A stretch of 64,000 bases of DNA from Candidatus Bipolaricaulota bacterium (GCA_025060415.1 JANXBT010000001.1:130313-194312); one strand, 5' to 3'. Counted from the stretch's first letter, positions 26,740 to 35,853 are shown. Made by a program: numbers and translations. Notes: generated from the sequence alone by a model not told the origin.

Positions 26740-27359
26740 GCCCCCTCCTTCGCCTCCTCGGGACAGTCCACGTCCCACACCACGCCCGGGTGGTCCCAGG
26801 GGAGGAGTTCGCACGCGGAAAGGAGGTTCCGTGCGCCCACGTCGCCCCGCAGCTCCAGGAGCGCCGGCCGCAGGGCGGCCGGGAGGTACACGGGGAAGCC
26901 CCGCTGCCCCCGGAACGCGGGGGCCACGGGATGGGCCCCGGCCCGGGCCAACACGGCCCGCGCCGCCTCCAGGGGCACGTAGGGCATGTCCCCCAAGAAC
27001 ACGAGCATCCCCCCGGGGACGGCCCGCGCCGCGCACCGCAGCGAGGCCCCCATCCCCTCCGGCCAGTCGGGGTTATAGAGCACGCGCCAGGCCCCGCCCG
27101 CCCGGCGGGCCCGCAGCTCCCCGCCCCGGAAGAAGGCCGGGGGGACCTCCTGCCCGGGGAAGAGGGCGGCGAGGAGGGCCGGGGCCTGGGCGCCCAGGAC
27201 CAGCACGCGCTCCCCCAAGGGGAGGCCCTCCACGAGCTCCAGCACCCAGGCCAGCATGGACTTTCCCTGGATGGGGAGGAGCAGCTTGGGGGTGGGGAGG
27301 CCCATGCGTCGGCCGGGGCCGGCGGCGAGCACCACCCCCGCTACCTCAGGCGCGGGCAT
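26712..27359 (-). CDS. Molybdenum cofactor cytidylyltransferase MocA-like NTP transferase
   Basis: MocA forms the cytosine-dinucleotide form of molybdenum cofactor used by xanthine-dehydrogenase-type enzymes. The 215-residue product has the nucleotidyltransferase N-terminus VVLAAGPGRRMGLPTPKLLL, the segment PDWPEGMGASLRCA, and LVFLGDMPYVPLEAA, which aligns with the GDMP motif of MocA and MobA. Its overlap with both the 2Fe-2S subunit (14 nt) and FAD subunit (28 nt) genes argues for MocA rather than MobA. E. coli YgfJ/MocA occupies the same type of cluster. Pterin and nucleotide specificity (CTP versus GTP) was not tested residue by residue. Confidence 0.87.
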   Translation of the reverse strand: MPAPEVAGVVLAAGPGRRMGLPTPKLLLPIQGKSMLAWVLELVEGLPLGERVLVLGAQAPALLAALFPGQEVPPAFFRGGELRARRAGGAWRVLYNPDWPEGMGASLRCAARAVPGGMLVFLGDMPYVPLEAARAVLARAGAHPVAPAFRGQRGFPVYLPAALRPALLELRGDVGARNLLSACELLPWDHPGVVWDVDCPEEAKEGACAGGPSPR

Positions 27360-27819
27360 CCCGCATCCTTTCCGCGGCCAACAGGACCGCGTCCACGATC
27401 TGCTCGTACCCTGTGCAGCGGCAGAGGTTTCCGGAAAGCCAGGCCCGCACCTCCTCCCGGCTGGGACGGGGGTTCACCAGAAGGAGGGCGTAGGCGGCCA
27501 TGAGGAAGCCGGGCGTGCAGAACCCGCACTGCACCCCCCCGGTCTCCACCAGCGCCTCCTGCAAGGGGTGGAGCTTCCCCCCTTGGGCCAGGCCCTCCAC
27601 GGTGAGGACCTCCTTCCCCTCCACCTGGAGGGCGAGCGTCAGGCAGGCCAAGCGGGGTTTGCCGTCCACGAGGACGGTGCAGGCGCCGCATTCCCCCTCG
27701 CCGCAGCCCTCCTTTGTGCCGATGAGGCCCAGGTCCTCCCGGAGGAGGTCCAGGAGGCGGCGGCCCGGGGGGACCCCCACCTCCACCGCGCGCCCGTTCA
27801 GGCGAAACCTCAGCCGCAC
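27346..27819 (-). CDS. 2Fe-2S small subunit of a molybdenum hydroxylase (first set)
   Basis: This 157-residue electron-transfer subunit has the ferredoxin-type motif CGEGECGACTVLVDGK with a fourth ligand in RLACLTLA, and the hydroxylase-specific second cluster motif QCGFCTPG ... NLCRCTGY. It resembles XdhC/CoxS. The GTG start at 27819 overlaps the stop of the threonine-synthase-like gene by 10 nt, and its own end overlaps mocA by 14 nt. No large subunit accompanies it on this strand. The protein encoded at 39432-39905 is a paralogue. Confidence 0.93.
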   Translation of the reverse strand: MRLRFRLNGRAVEVGVPPGRRLLDLLREDLGLIGTKEGCGEGECGACTVLVDGKPRLACLTLALQVEGKEVLTVEGLAQGGKLHPLQEALVETGGVQCGFCTPGFLMAAYALLLVNPRPSREEVRAWLSGNLCRCTGYEQIVDAVLLAAERMRDARA

Positions 27820-29045
27820 CGCTCCACCCCCTCCCGCACGGCCCGCAGGTCCGGGGGGATGAGCGGCGGCTCGGGCAGCCCCCGCGTCACCCCCTGGGGG
27901 TCCTTGAGCCCCGAGCCGGTGAGGACGAGGACCACCCGGTCCCGGGGGCCCAGCTGGCCCTCCCGGACCAACCGTTGGAGGGCCGCATAGGGGGCGGCGC
28001 CGGAGGGCTCGGCGAACACCCCCGCCCGCCGCGCGAGCTCCTGCGCCGCGGCCAAAAGCTCGGGGTCGCGCACGGTCACGTACCCCCCGCCGGTCTCCGC
28101 CACGTACCTCACGGCCTTCACCACGTCCGCGGGCTTGCCCACGCAGATGGAGTCGGCGAGGGTTTGGGCGGGCTCCTCGGCGGGCAGGATGGGCTCGCCC
28201 CGCCGGTAGCGGGCGAAGGCGTGGGCCACGGCCGCAGCGCCCTCCGCCTGCACCCCAAACACCCGGGGCACGCGGGCCGCCCACCCCCCCTCCCGCAGCT
28301 CCAGGAACCCCTTGCACACCCCGGCGATCACCGCGCCGTCGCCCACGGCCACCACCACCGCCTCCGGCACGTCCCCCAGCTCCTCCCAGATCTCAAAGGC
28401 CACGGTCTTGTTGCCCTCCACCACCATGGGGTTGAGGCCGTCGGAGCGGTTGTACCAGCCGAACTCCTGGGAGGCGGCCAGGGCCAGGGCGAAGGCCTGG
28501 TCGTAGGTGCCGTCCACGCGGAAGACGCGGGCCCCGAAGGCCACGAGCTGGGCGACCTTGGGGGCGGGGGCGTGCTTGGGCACGAAGATGTAGCAGGGGA
28601 GGCCGCCGGCGGCGCAAAAGCCCGCAAGGGAGCTCGCGGCGTTCCCCGTGGACGCGCAAGAGAGGGCCGTGCGGCCCAGCCGCCGGGCCACGGCCACCGC
28701 CACCGCGGTCCCCCGGTCCTTGCAGGAGCCCGTGGGCTGCAGGGTGTCGTCCTTGAGCCAAAGGCCGCGCAGGCCGAAGGCCTCCGCGAGTTCCGGGCAG
28801 GGGTAGAGGGGGGTGCCGCCGGCCCGCAGCCGCACGGCGTGCTCCGCGCCCACGGGCAGAAGCGCCGCATACCTCCAGAGGCCCACCCCCTCCGGGTCGG
28901 GGAAATCGAGCCCCCCGCGGCCGAGCGCGTAGCGCACCTCCAGGTTTCCCGCGGGGAAGCCGCAGCGGGGGCAGAAGTAGTCCACGGACCAGGGCGGGAA
29001 CTCCCGCCCGCAGGTCACGCACCGAAAGCTCTTAGGCTCCGCCAC
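27810..29045 (-). CDS. Threonine synthase-like PLP enzyme
   Basis: The 411-residue product has an N-terminal zinc ribbon (CVTCGREFPPW...CPRCGFP) and a type-II PLP fold: LWLKDDTLQPTGSCKDRG with the Schiff-base lysine, ASTGNAASSLAGF (phosphate/PLP contact), VAVGDGAVIAGVCKG and ALTGSGLKD-like VLTGSGLKD. This is the layout of threonine synthase, which converts O-phosphohomoserine to threonine. It overlaps ygfK upstream and the 2Fe-2S gene downstream, deep within a purine-type operon. It may be the cell's ThrC, since hom lies at 49 kb, or a lyase for a catabolic amino acid such as diaminopropionate. GTG start is set by the 14-nt overlap with ygfK. Confidence 0.8.
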   Translation of the reverse strand: MAEPKSFRCVTCGREFPPWSVDYFCPRCGFPAGNLEVRYALGRGGLDFPDPEGVGLWRYAALLPVGAEHAVRLRAGGTPLYPCPELAEAFGLRGLWLKDDTLQPTGSCKDRGTAVAVAVARRLGRTALSCASTGNAASSLAGFCAAGGLPCYIFVPKHAPAPKVAQLVAFGARVFRVDGTYDQAFALALAASQEFGWYNRSDGLNPMVVEGNKTVAFEIWEELGDVPEAVVVAVGDGAVIAGVCKGFLELREGGWAARVPRVFGVQAEGAAAVAHAFARYRRGEPILPAEEPAQTLADSICVGKPADVVKAVRYVAETGGGYVTVRDPELLAAAQELARRAGVFAEPSGAAPYAALQRLVREGQLGPRDRVVLVLTGSGLKDPQGVTRGLPEPPLIPPDLRAVREGVERCG

Positions 29046-32000
29046 GGCACACCTCCCACAGGTGGGGGAGGCTCCGGCGCAGGCCCTCCAAAAGGAGGGC
29101 CATTTCCCACACCCCGCGAAGGGAGCGCGGGCCTTCAAAGCCCCGCTTGAGCGCGAGCTCCCGCACGGAAAGCTCCCGGTCGAGTCTAACGCGGAGGAAC
29201 TCGTCTTCAAACGCGAACCCGTCGCCCTCGAAGGCCATGCGCGCCACGGCGCCGCCCTCGCGGCGCAGAAGCACGCCGTCGGCGAGGCGGAAGGCGTTCG
29301 TGGTCTCCGCGCGCCAGGTGTCCTCGCGGAAGTAGAGGCGGGGCTTCTGCTGGTAGGGCTGGCCCTCGTGCACGCAGAAGGTCGCGCAGTTCCCGCAATC
29401 GTTGCAGAGGTCATCGAGGTGCAGGATCTGGCGGGCTTGGCCCACGCGGAGCTCCTCCTCGGCCACGACGGCCAGGGTTCCGTTCTGGACGGCCACCACG
29501 GGGATGCGCCAGGCCCCCGTGCGCACAAGGTAGGGGACGTTGGCGCGGTTGGGGCAGACCTCCACGCACTTGTCGCACAGGGTGCGGCACTGCAGGCAGC
29601 GTTCGGCCTCCTTTTGGGCGGCGGCGGGGGAGAGGGGGAGCTCCACGGGCCGGAAGTTCCGGCGCGCCCGCACCGGAAGGGCCTGGGGGCCGAAGGGCAT
29701 GGCCTTCCAAGCCTTGCGGGTCTTGAGCTGGGCCTCGGGGACCGCGGGAGCGGCCAGGGGGATCTCCGGGAGGGGGAGGCCGAGCTTGCGGGCGATGGCG
29801 AGGGCGGCCCGGCGGCCGTCGCTTATGGCCTCGATGACCGTGGCCGGCCCCCGCACCGCATCCCCGCCGGCGTACACCCGATACAGGTTGGTCTCGCCCG
29901 TCTCGGGGTCCACGGCGATCCGGCCGTCGGGGTGCAGGACCAGGCCCGTCCCGTCGAGGAAGCGCACCTCCGGCCGCTGGCCGACGGCCACGATCACGGC
30001 CTCACAGGGGAGGCGGAACTCCGTGCCGGGGATGGGTTCGGGCTGGGGGCGGCCATCGGGACCCGGCGCGCCCAAGCGGTTGCGCACGCACCGCAGCCCC
30101 ACAACCTTGCCGGCCCGGCGGACGATGCGCACCGGGCTGGTGAGCTCCAAAAGCTCGTTCCCTTCCCGCAGGAGCTCCTCCACCTCCTCGGGGTGGGCGG
30201 GCATTTCCGCGCGCGTGCGCCGGTACACCAGGGTCACGGGGCGGCCCGTGAGGCGCCAGGCCGTCCGGGCCGCGTCCACGGCGGTGTTCCCTCCCCCCAC
30301 GACCACGGCCTTGCGGCCCAGGTTCGGCCGCTCCCCCCGCGCCACGAGCCGGAACAGCTCCAGGGCGCCGTACACGCCCGGCCCCGCCTCACCCGGGATC
30401 CCCAGGCGGGCCTCCTCCGGAAACCCCGGGGCCAGGAAGACCGCGTCGAACCCCTGGCCCAAGAGGTCCGCGGCCGCGCGCACGGGGCGGCGGTAGAGGA
30501 ACCGCACGCCCAGGCGTTCCAGGCGCCGCACGTCCGCCCGGAGCGCCGCCTTGGGGAGGCGGAAGGCGGGGGCGAGGGCGATCATCCCGCCCGGCTCGGG
30601 CCCGGCCTCGAACACCGTGACCTCCGCCCCGGCCAGGGCCAGGTAGAAGGCGCAGGCGAGGCCGGCGGGTCCGGCGCCCACCACGGCCACCCGGCGGCCG
30701 CTGGGCGGCGCGGGCCGGAGCTCCACCTCCGCGGCCTCCGCGGCGTGGCGCTTCAGGGCCCGGATGGCCACGGGCTTTTCGTAGTTCCAGCGGGTGCAGC
30801 GCTTCTCGCAGAAGGCCGGGCAGACGTAGCCCGTGACCGCCGGGAGGGGGTTCCGGGCCAGCACGGTGCGCAGGGCGCCCTGGGGGTCGCCGGCGGCGAG
30901 GGCGCCCACGTACTCGGGCACGTCCTGGTTCACGGGGCAGGCGGCCACGCACGGCGCCGCGATGCAATCGAAGAAGGCAAGGCCGTCGGGGATCTTGGGC
31001 AGGGCCCCGAGGAAGAAGCTCTTTTGGTAGCGGGGGTGGCCCAGGCTCTCCTCCGCGGCCCGGCGGAGGTTCTCCGCGCGGTTCCGCGCGAACTCCTCCA
31101 GGCTTTTGGCCTTCGCGCGGGCCATGGCCTGCCGGAGCTCCGCCAGCCACTGCCCCAGGCGGGCGTAGCCCCCGGGCTTGAGGAGGTCGGTGCAGGCCGT
31201 GACCGGGAGGGCGCCGCAGGCCAGGAGGGTGGGCAGGTTCAGGGCGTCCGCCCCGCCCGAATAGGACACGTGCAGCTCGCCGTCCAGGTCCTGGAAGAGG
31301 CGCCAAAAGAGGTTCAGGGTGAGGGGGTAGAGGGCCCGGCCGGACATGTAGATCTCCGGCCCGGGCAGCACCCCGCGGTGGTTGGCCATGGCCAGCGTGT
31401 TGGTGAGCTTCACCCCGAACGTGAGCCCCAGGGCCTTGGCCCGGGCCTGCAGCCGCCGGAGGAGAGGCAGGGCCTGCTCATAGGAAAGGTCGTGGGCGAA
31501 GACCTCCTCCGGGATCCGGATCTCCCGGAAGCCCAGGCGGTCGTGGAGGATGCGTAGGACGCGGTCGCGGCCCAGGAGGGTGGGGTTGAGCTTCACGAAG
31601 GTATGGAAGCCCTGCTCGAGGAGGAAGGTGGCGATGGCCTCGATCTCCTGGGGCGGGCAGCCGTGCATGGTGGAGAGGGTCACGCTGCGGGAAACCTGCG
31701 GGGGGATCTCCACGTCCGCGTACTCCGGGAACTCCCGGCGCAGCACCTCGCGGACCTCCTCAAGGGCCTCCCCGGCCTGGCGGAGCTGGGCTAGGAACCC
31801 CTGGATCTTGGGGCTGCGGATTCCCTCGAGGTTGTAGCCCACGCTCATGTTGAAGACGGTGCCCAGGGGGGCGTGTTCCCAGCCCAAGGCCCGGCGCAGC
31901 ACGTGGAGGAGGGCCCAGGCGTGGAGGTACTCCCGGGCGGCCTGCTCCACCCGCAGTTCCTGGGACCACTCCACGTTGTAGCCCTCGTCGGCCGCGTCGA

Positions 32001-32295
32001 TGCAGGGCCGGGGGATCGTGAGGTCATCGAGCACCTGCACGGTCTTGAGCTCGATGAACCTTCCCCCGCAGAGCCAGGCGGCCACGATGTTCTGGCTCAT
32101 TTGGGTGTGGGGGCCGGCCGAGGGGCCGATGGGCGTGGCCAAGTACTCCCCGAAGATCTCCGCGGCGAAGGGCTCGCGCTGGGGCACGTAGAAGAGCTCC
32201 CGCGGGATGCCGAAGACGCTCCCCGCGTGCTTGAGCTCCAAGAGGGCCCAGCGCAGCAGCTCCCGGAAGGTGAGGGGCCGCAGTTCCGTGGGCAT
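29032..32295 (-). CDS. ygfK: YgfK-like multidomain Fe-S flavoprotein
   Basis: The 1087-residue protein has a dihydroorotate/dihydropyrimidine-dehydrogenase-like barrel (residues ~1-420), a GltD-type Fe-S helical domain (CIAAPCVAACP near 441, then YVCPAFCEKRC), a FAD motif VAVVGAGPAGLACA (~530), a NAD(P)H motif VVVGGGNTAVDAARTAW (~660), and a C-terminal dicluster ferredoxin domain (CLQCRTLCDKCVEVCP, ~900, and CNDCGNCATFCVHEG, ~965). This is the E. coli YgfK arrangement, of about 1030 residues. The family is called putative selenate reductase in databases, but genomic contexts and recent work link it to purine breakdown. It probably moves electrons from NADH or ferredoxin to a heterocycle. SsnA is 10 nt upstream. 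Confidence 0.93.
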   Translation of the reverse strand: MPTELRPLTFRELLRWALLELKHAGSVFGIPRELFYVPQREPFAAEIFGEYLATPIGPSAGPHTQMSQNIVAAWLCGGRFIELKTVQVLDDLTIPRPCIDAADEGYNVEWSQELRVEQAAREYLHAWALLHVLRRALGWEHAPLGTVFNMSVGYNLEGIRSPKIQGFLAQLRQAGEALEEVREVLRREFPEYADVEIPPQVSRSVTLSTMHGCPPQEIEAIATFLLEQGFHTFVKLNPTLLGRDRVLRILHDRLGFREIRIPEEVFAHDLSYEQALPLLRRLQARAKALGLTFGVKLTNTLAMANHRGVLPGPEIYMSGRALYPLTLNLFWRLFQDLDGELHVSYSGGADALNLPTLLACGALPVTACTDLLKPGGYARLGQWLAELRQAMARAKAKSLEEFARNRAENLRRAAEESLGHPRYQKSFFLGALPKIPDGLAFFDCIAAPCVAACPVNQDVPEYVGALAAGDPQGALRTVLARNPLPAVTGYVCPAFCEKRCTRWNYEKPVAIRALKRHAAEAAEVELRPAPPSGRRVAVVGAGPAGLACAFYLALAGAEVTVFEAGPEPGGMIALAPAFRLPKAALRADVRRLERLGVRFLYRRPVRAAADLLGQGFDAVFLAPGFPEEARLGIPGEAGPGVYGALELFRLVARGERPNLGRKAVVVGGGNTAVDAARTAWRLTGRPVTLVYRRTRAEMPAHPEEVEELLREGNELLELTSPVRIVRRAGKVVGLRCVRNRLGAPGPDGRPQPEPIPGTEFRLPCEAVIVAVGQRPEVRFLDGTGLVLHPDGRIAVDPETGETNLYRVYAGGDAVRGPATVIEAISDGRRAALAIARKLGLPLPEIPLAAPAVPEAQLKTRKAWKAMPFGPQALPVRARRNFRPVELPLSPAAAQKEAERCLQCRTLCDKCVEVCPNRANVPYLVRTGAWRIPVVAVQNGTLAVVAEEELRVGQARQILHLDDLCNDCGNCATFCVHEGQPYQQKPRLYFREDTWRAETTNAFRLADGVLLRREGGAVARMAFEGDGFAFEDEFLRVRLDRELSVRELALKRGFEGPRSLRGVWEMALLLEGLRRSLPHLWEVCRGGA

Positions 32296-32305
32296 GCCCC
32301 ACCCC

Positions 32306-33628
32306 CTAGATCCTGGCCCAGAGCTCCTGGGCCTTTTGGCGGGCGCGGGCCAGCACGGCCTGGGCGTCCACGTCCTCGACGCGGCCCTCCCAGAGGCGGA
32401 TGCGGCCGGCCACGATCACGCAGAAGGGGCGCAGGCCCTCGCCGATGTTGGCGAAAAGAAGATGGGCGAGGAGGTTCCCCCCGGAAAGGGGGGTGGGGGG
32501 CTCGTACTCCCAAAGGACGAGGTCCGCCGCGTACCCCTCCTGGAGCCTGCCGAACGGGATCCCGAAGGCCCGCTCGGCGAGGGCGTAGTTTTGGGCCAGG
32601 ATCTTCTTGGCGGAGTCGTCGCCCAGGGCCAAGGGGTTCCCCTCCGCGTGGTGGGCCAGGAGCCGGGCCGCCAGGAGCTCCCCCAGCATGTCGCAGCCGA
32701 AGCCGTCCGTGCCCAGGGCCACGGGGATCCCCCGGGCCAGCATCTTTTCCACCTGGGCCGCGCCCACCGCGTTGTTCATGTTCGAGCGGGGGTTGTGGGC
32801 CACCGTGGGCTTCCGCTCCGCCAAAAGCTCCAGCTCCGCCTGGGAAAGCTGGATCCCATGGGCAAAGATCGTCTTCTCCTGGACGATGCCGAACCGGTCC
32901 AGGCGCTCGGCCGTGCGCTCCCCGTACTTTTGCAGGGCGTCCAGGGGGTCCTCCTTCCCCTCGGCGAGGTGCCCGTGGTAGCCGAGGCCCAAGGGTTCCG
33001 CGGCTTCCCGGCACTTGGCCAGGGTCTCCTCGGAGAGGGTGAAGGAGGCGTGGAGCCCGAAGTGCGCGGCGAACTGGCCCGGGACCCGCTCCTCCTTGGC
33101 GAAGCGCACGTTCTCCTCGATCCCCAGGTCCCGCTCCTTTGGGCCGCCCCGGTCCGTGACCTCGTAGCAGAGGTCGGCGCGCAGCCCCAGCTCCGCCAGG
33201 GCCCGCTTGATTTGGGAGAGGGAGCCGAGGATGGCCGTGGGCGAGGCGTGGTGGTCAAAGAGGGCGGAGACGCCGCGGCGGAGATGGGCCATCCCGCCCA
33301 CCAGGGCCGAAAGGTACACGGCCTCCAGGTCCAAGGCGCGGTCGAGCTTCCACCACAGCTGCTCCAGGATTTGGCCGAAGCTCTTTGGGGCGAAGCGGGG
33401 GAGGGGGATTCCGCGGGCGAGGGAGGAGTAGAGGTGGGTGTGGGCGTTGACCAGGGCGGGGGTGAGGAGCCTTCCGGCGGCGTCGATGCGGCGGGCGCCG
33501 CGGACCTCCGGCGCAGGGCCCTCGCCCACCTTGCCGATCCGCCCCCCCTCCACGAGGACGTAGCCGTTCGCCCAAAACGTCCCGAAGAAGTCCGCCAAAC
33601 ACGCGCGTTCAATGAGGATGACGTCCAA
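32306..33628 (-). CDS. ssnA: SsnA-like amidohydrolase (aminohydrolase)
   Basis: The 440-residue product belongs to the cytosolic metallo-amidohydrolases that deaminate or hydrolyse nitrogen heterocycles. It shows the metal ligands NAHTH, FGLHASF, GYHGHLAEG, FAHGIQL and the aspartate motif GTDGFGCD, and is the length of E. coli SsnA (442). A TTG start at 33628 is supported by GGAGGT 5 nt upstream. It heads the ssnA-ygfK unit but lies just below a strong terminator-like hairpin that ends the BMP transporter transcript, so expression may depend on readthrough or an internal promoter. Confidence 0.9.
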   Translation of the reverse strand: MDVILIERACLADFFGTFWANGYVLVEGGRIGKVGEGPAPEVRGARRIDAAGRLLTPALVNAHTHLYSSLARGIPLPRFAPKSFGQILEQLWWKLDRALDLEAVYLSALVGGMAHLRRGVSALFDHHASPTAILGSLSQIKRALAELGLRADLCYEVTDRGGPKERDLGIEENVRFAKEERVPGQFAAHFGLHASFTLSEETLAKCREAAEPLGLGYHGHLAEGKEDPLDALQKYGERTAERLDRFGIVQEKTIFAHGIQLSQAELELLAERKPTVAHNPRSNMNNAVGAAQVEKMLARGIPVALGTDGFGCDMLGELLAARLLAHHAEGNPLALGDDSAKKILAQNYALAERAFGIPFGRLQEGYAADLVLWEYEPPTPLSGGNLLAHLLFANIGEGLRPFCVIVAGRIRLWEGRVEDVDAQAVLARARQKAQELWARI

Positions 33629-33639
33629 CGCGCACCTCC

Positions 33640-33671
33640 AAAGAAAAGGGGGCCTGCGGGCGCAGGCCCCC
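33640..33671 (-). terminator. Intrinsic terminator or attenuator between the BMP gene and ssnA
   Basis: On the minus strand a 10-bp stem GGGGGCCTGC/GCAGGCCCCC with a 4-nt loop is followed by TTTTCTTT. It lies 17 nt after the BMP stop and 11 nt before the ssnA start, so it must separate or modulate the two transcripts. Confidence 0.85.
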
Positions 33672-33688
33672 TCCCGTTCCCCTTGGGT

Positions 33689-34834
33689 TCACGGCTCGCC
33701 CGGCCAGGGGCCCACGATCCCCGCCGCCGCCCACTCCATGGTGATGAGGGCGTCGTAGCTCATCCACATCCCCGCGGGCACCACCAGGCGGCCCTTGCGG
33801 TCGTAAATCGGCCCCTGGAACGGGTCGAAGGTGATGCCCGGATCGGCCATCTGGTTCAGACGGATGAACACCAGATCGTACACGGAAATCCGGCCGAACA
33901 CGGGGTGGTTGATCACGTAGTTCTTGAGGAAGGCCTCGTACTTGGGGTTGATGACCATGCCGGGCTTGGCGCCCACCTCCACCGCGCCCTGGGCCAAGAG
34001 CCACCAGTAGTCCACGTGGGCCAGGTTCTTCGTGGTGTAGATGCCCTTATGGACCTTCACGAGGAAGTCCTCGTAGATCTTCTCCCAGTGCACGAGCTGG
34101 CCGGAGACCACGTGATCGGGGGCGAAGTCGTACATGGGGGAGTAGTGGCCGAAGGAGGGCAAGCCCTTCTCCGCGGCCACCTGGACCACGGTGGGCGAGT
34201 CCTCGGTGAAGGCGAACACGTCGCAGCCCTCGGCGATGAGGGCCTCCGTGGCCTCCTTGGCGGCCGCGGGGTTGTACCACTCGTAGATCCAGCGCACGTG
34301 CACCTCGGCCCTGGGGTTCACCTCCCGGGCGCCGATGGCGAAAGCGCTGATGTGGCGCTTCACCTCCGGGATGGGGAAGGCCGCGACGTACCCGATCTTG
34401 CCGGTCTTGGTGAGGGCCCCGGCCATGAGGCCGTTGAGGTAGTAGACCTGGTAGAAGTCGGCCATGTAGGTGGCCATGTTCGCCCAGCGCTTGAACCCCG
34501 AGCAGTGGGCGAAGATCACGTTGGGGTAGCGCTGGGCCGCGGCCAGCGTCCCGTCCATGAACCCAAAGCTCGTGGTGAAAATGACGTTGCAGCCCTGACG
34601 AATGAGGAGGTCGATGTAGGTCTCCACCTCGCCTTCGGGAACGGACTCCACGTAGACCGTCTCCAGCCAATCGTATTTCTCATCCACGATGCGGCGGCCC
34701 ACGTCGTGGGCGTGGGTCCAGCCGTAGTCGCCGATGGGCCCCACGTAGATGAACCCGGCCTTGATCCTCGTGGCCCCCAGGGCCACGGCCCCCAAAGCCA
34801 CCACCGCCAATACCACCGCCCAAATCCGCTTCAT
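33689..34834 (-). CDS. BMP family ABC transporter substrate-binding protein
   Basis: The 381-residue product has a Sec signal peptide (VVLAVVALGAVALGA) and a BMP/PnrA-type periplasmic fold: IKAGFIYVGPIGDYGWTHAHD at the start, the second lobe with IGYVAAFPIPEVKRHISAF (each in part) and GCDVFAFTEDSPTVVQ. It lacks a lipobox cysteine, so it is free or otherwise held, unlike many BMP lipoproteins. The SD CAAGGAGGT precedes ATG 34834. The family binds nucleosides or, in some members, other purine-like ligands. It is the last gene of the transporter operon and is followed by an intrinsic terminator. Confidence 0.92.
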   Translation of the reverse strand: MKRIWAVVLAVVALGAVALGATRIKAGFIYVGPIGDYGWTHAHDVGRRIVDEKYDWLETVYVESVPEGEVETYIDLLIRQGCNVIFTTSFGFMDGTLAAAQRYPNVIFAHCSGFKRWANMATYMADFYQVYYLNGLMAGALTKTGKIGYVAAFPIPEVKRHISAFAIGAREVNPRAEVHVRWIYEWYNPAAAKEATEALIAEGCDVFAFTEDSPTVVQVAAEKGLPSFGHYSPMYDFAPDHVVSGQLVHWEKIYEDFLVKVHKGIYTTKNLAHVDYWWLLAQGAVEVGAKPGMVINPKYEAFLKNYVINHPVFGRISVYDLVFIRLNQMADPGITFDPFQGPIYDRKGRLVVPAGMWMSYDALITMEWAAAGIVGPWPGEP

Positions 34835-34923
34835 CCTGCACCTCCTTGGGGTCCAAAAAGGGGAAGCCTGTGCCTCCGCTCCCGCGCCCAAAAGGCCTGC
34901 CGATCTCCCGTTCTCACCCCCTT

Positions 34924-35853
34924 TCAGCGCTCCCCCCGTACGTAGGGGAGGCCCAGGGCGCCCGGCGCACGCCGGCGCCAGCGGGCGCCCCCAAAGCCGC
35001 TGGCGGCCAACACCACCACGGCGAAAAGGTAGGGCATGAGCTTGAGGAGCTCCGGGGCGAGGTAGGCCTGGAGCCGGTACGAGAGGTGGTAGAGGGCGCC
35101 GAAGAAGAACGCGCCCCAGATGGCCTGCAGGGGGTCCCAGGCGGCGAAGATGGTGAGGGCGATGACGATCCATCCCATCCCCGCGCTCATCCCCTCCGTC
35201 CAGGCCGGCCGGTAGGCCACGGACAGGTACCCCCCGCCCACCCCCGCGAGGAGCCCTCCGAACCCCACGCAGAGGTAGCGCACCAGGGACACGCGGATCC
35301 CCAGGGCGTCCGCGGTGGCCGGGCTCTCCCCCACCGAGCGGATGACCACCCCCCAGCGGGTGCGGAAGAGGAGCAGCCAAAGGAGGACCGCCAAGAGGAC
35401 CCCCGCGTAGGTGAGGACGGTTTGATCTTGGAAGAGCATGGGGCCCAGCACGGGGATTCGGGCGAGCCCGGGGAGGGTGAGGGTGGGGAGGGTGGCCGCC
35501 AAGGGTTTTCCCTCCCAGCCCCGGCCCAGGAGGCCCGCCAGGCCCAACCCGAACATGGAGAGGGCCAGGCCCGACACGTACTGGTTGGCCCGCAGGGTCA
35601 CGGTGAGGAAGGCGTGGAACAGGGCAGCCCCGCCGCCCACGAGGGCTGCGCAGAGCAAGCCCAGCCCGGGCTGCCCCGTGCTCTGGGCCACGGCAAAGGC
35701 CGTGAAAGCCCCCAGGATCATCATCCCCTCCACGCCCAGGTTGACCACGCCCGCCCGCTCCGCGCAGATCTCCCCCAGCGTCCCCCAAAGGAGGGGGACC
35801 CCGAAGGCCAGGGCCCGGCTCACCGTGCTGACGAGCCAGTTGACCCAGTCCAC
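34924..35853 (-). CDS. Nucleoside-type ABC transporter permease (second subunit)
   Basis: The 309-residue permease has about eight predicted helices and the branched-chain/ribose-like signature ERAGVVNLGVEGMMILGAF, with VRSVGESPATADALGI-like VIRSVGESPATADALGI in the cytosolic loop, as in NupQ/YufQ. GTG 35853 follows AAAGGAGGAGG and overlaps the end of the first permease gene by 34 nt. No ATG start is available nearby in frame. An 89-nt gap separates it from the binding-protein gene, in which I see no clear promoter. Confidence 0.88.
   Translation of the reverse strand: MDWVNWLVSTVSRALAFGVPLLWGTLGEICAERAGVVNLGVEGMMILGAFTAFAVAQSTGQPGLGLLCAALVGGGAALFHAFLTVTLRANQYVSGLALSMFGLGLAGLLGRGWEGKPLAATLPTLTLPGLARIPVLGPMLFQDQTVLTYAGVLLAVLLWLLLFRTRWGVVIRSVGESPATADALGIRVSLVRYLCVGFGGLLAGVGGGYLSVAYRPAWTEGMSAGMGWIVIALTIFAAWDPLQAIWGAFFFGALYHLSYRLQAYLAPELLKLMPYLFAVVVLAASGFGGARWRRRAPGALGLPYVRGER

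Noticed and set aside
29032-32295. Selenate reductase as the function of YgfK
   Set aside because: The name comes from old database labels. The domain layout and purine context support a heterocycle-related oxidoreductase instead.
34835-34923. Purine riboswitch or promoter in the gap before the BMP gene
   Set aside because: The 89-nt gap has no clear -35/-10 pair and no purine-aptamer-like core; I see only an SD before the BMP gene.
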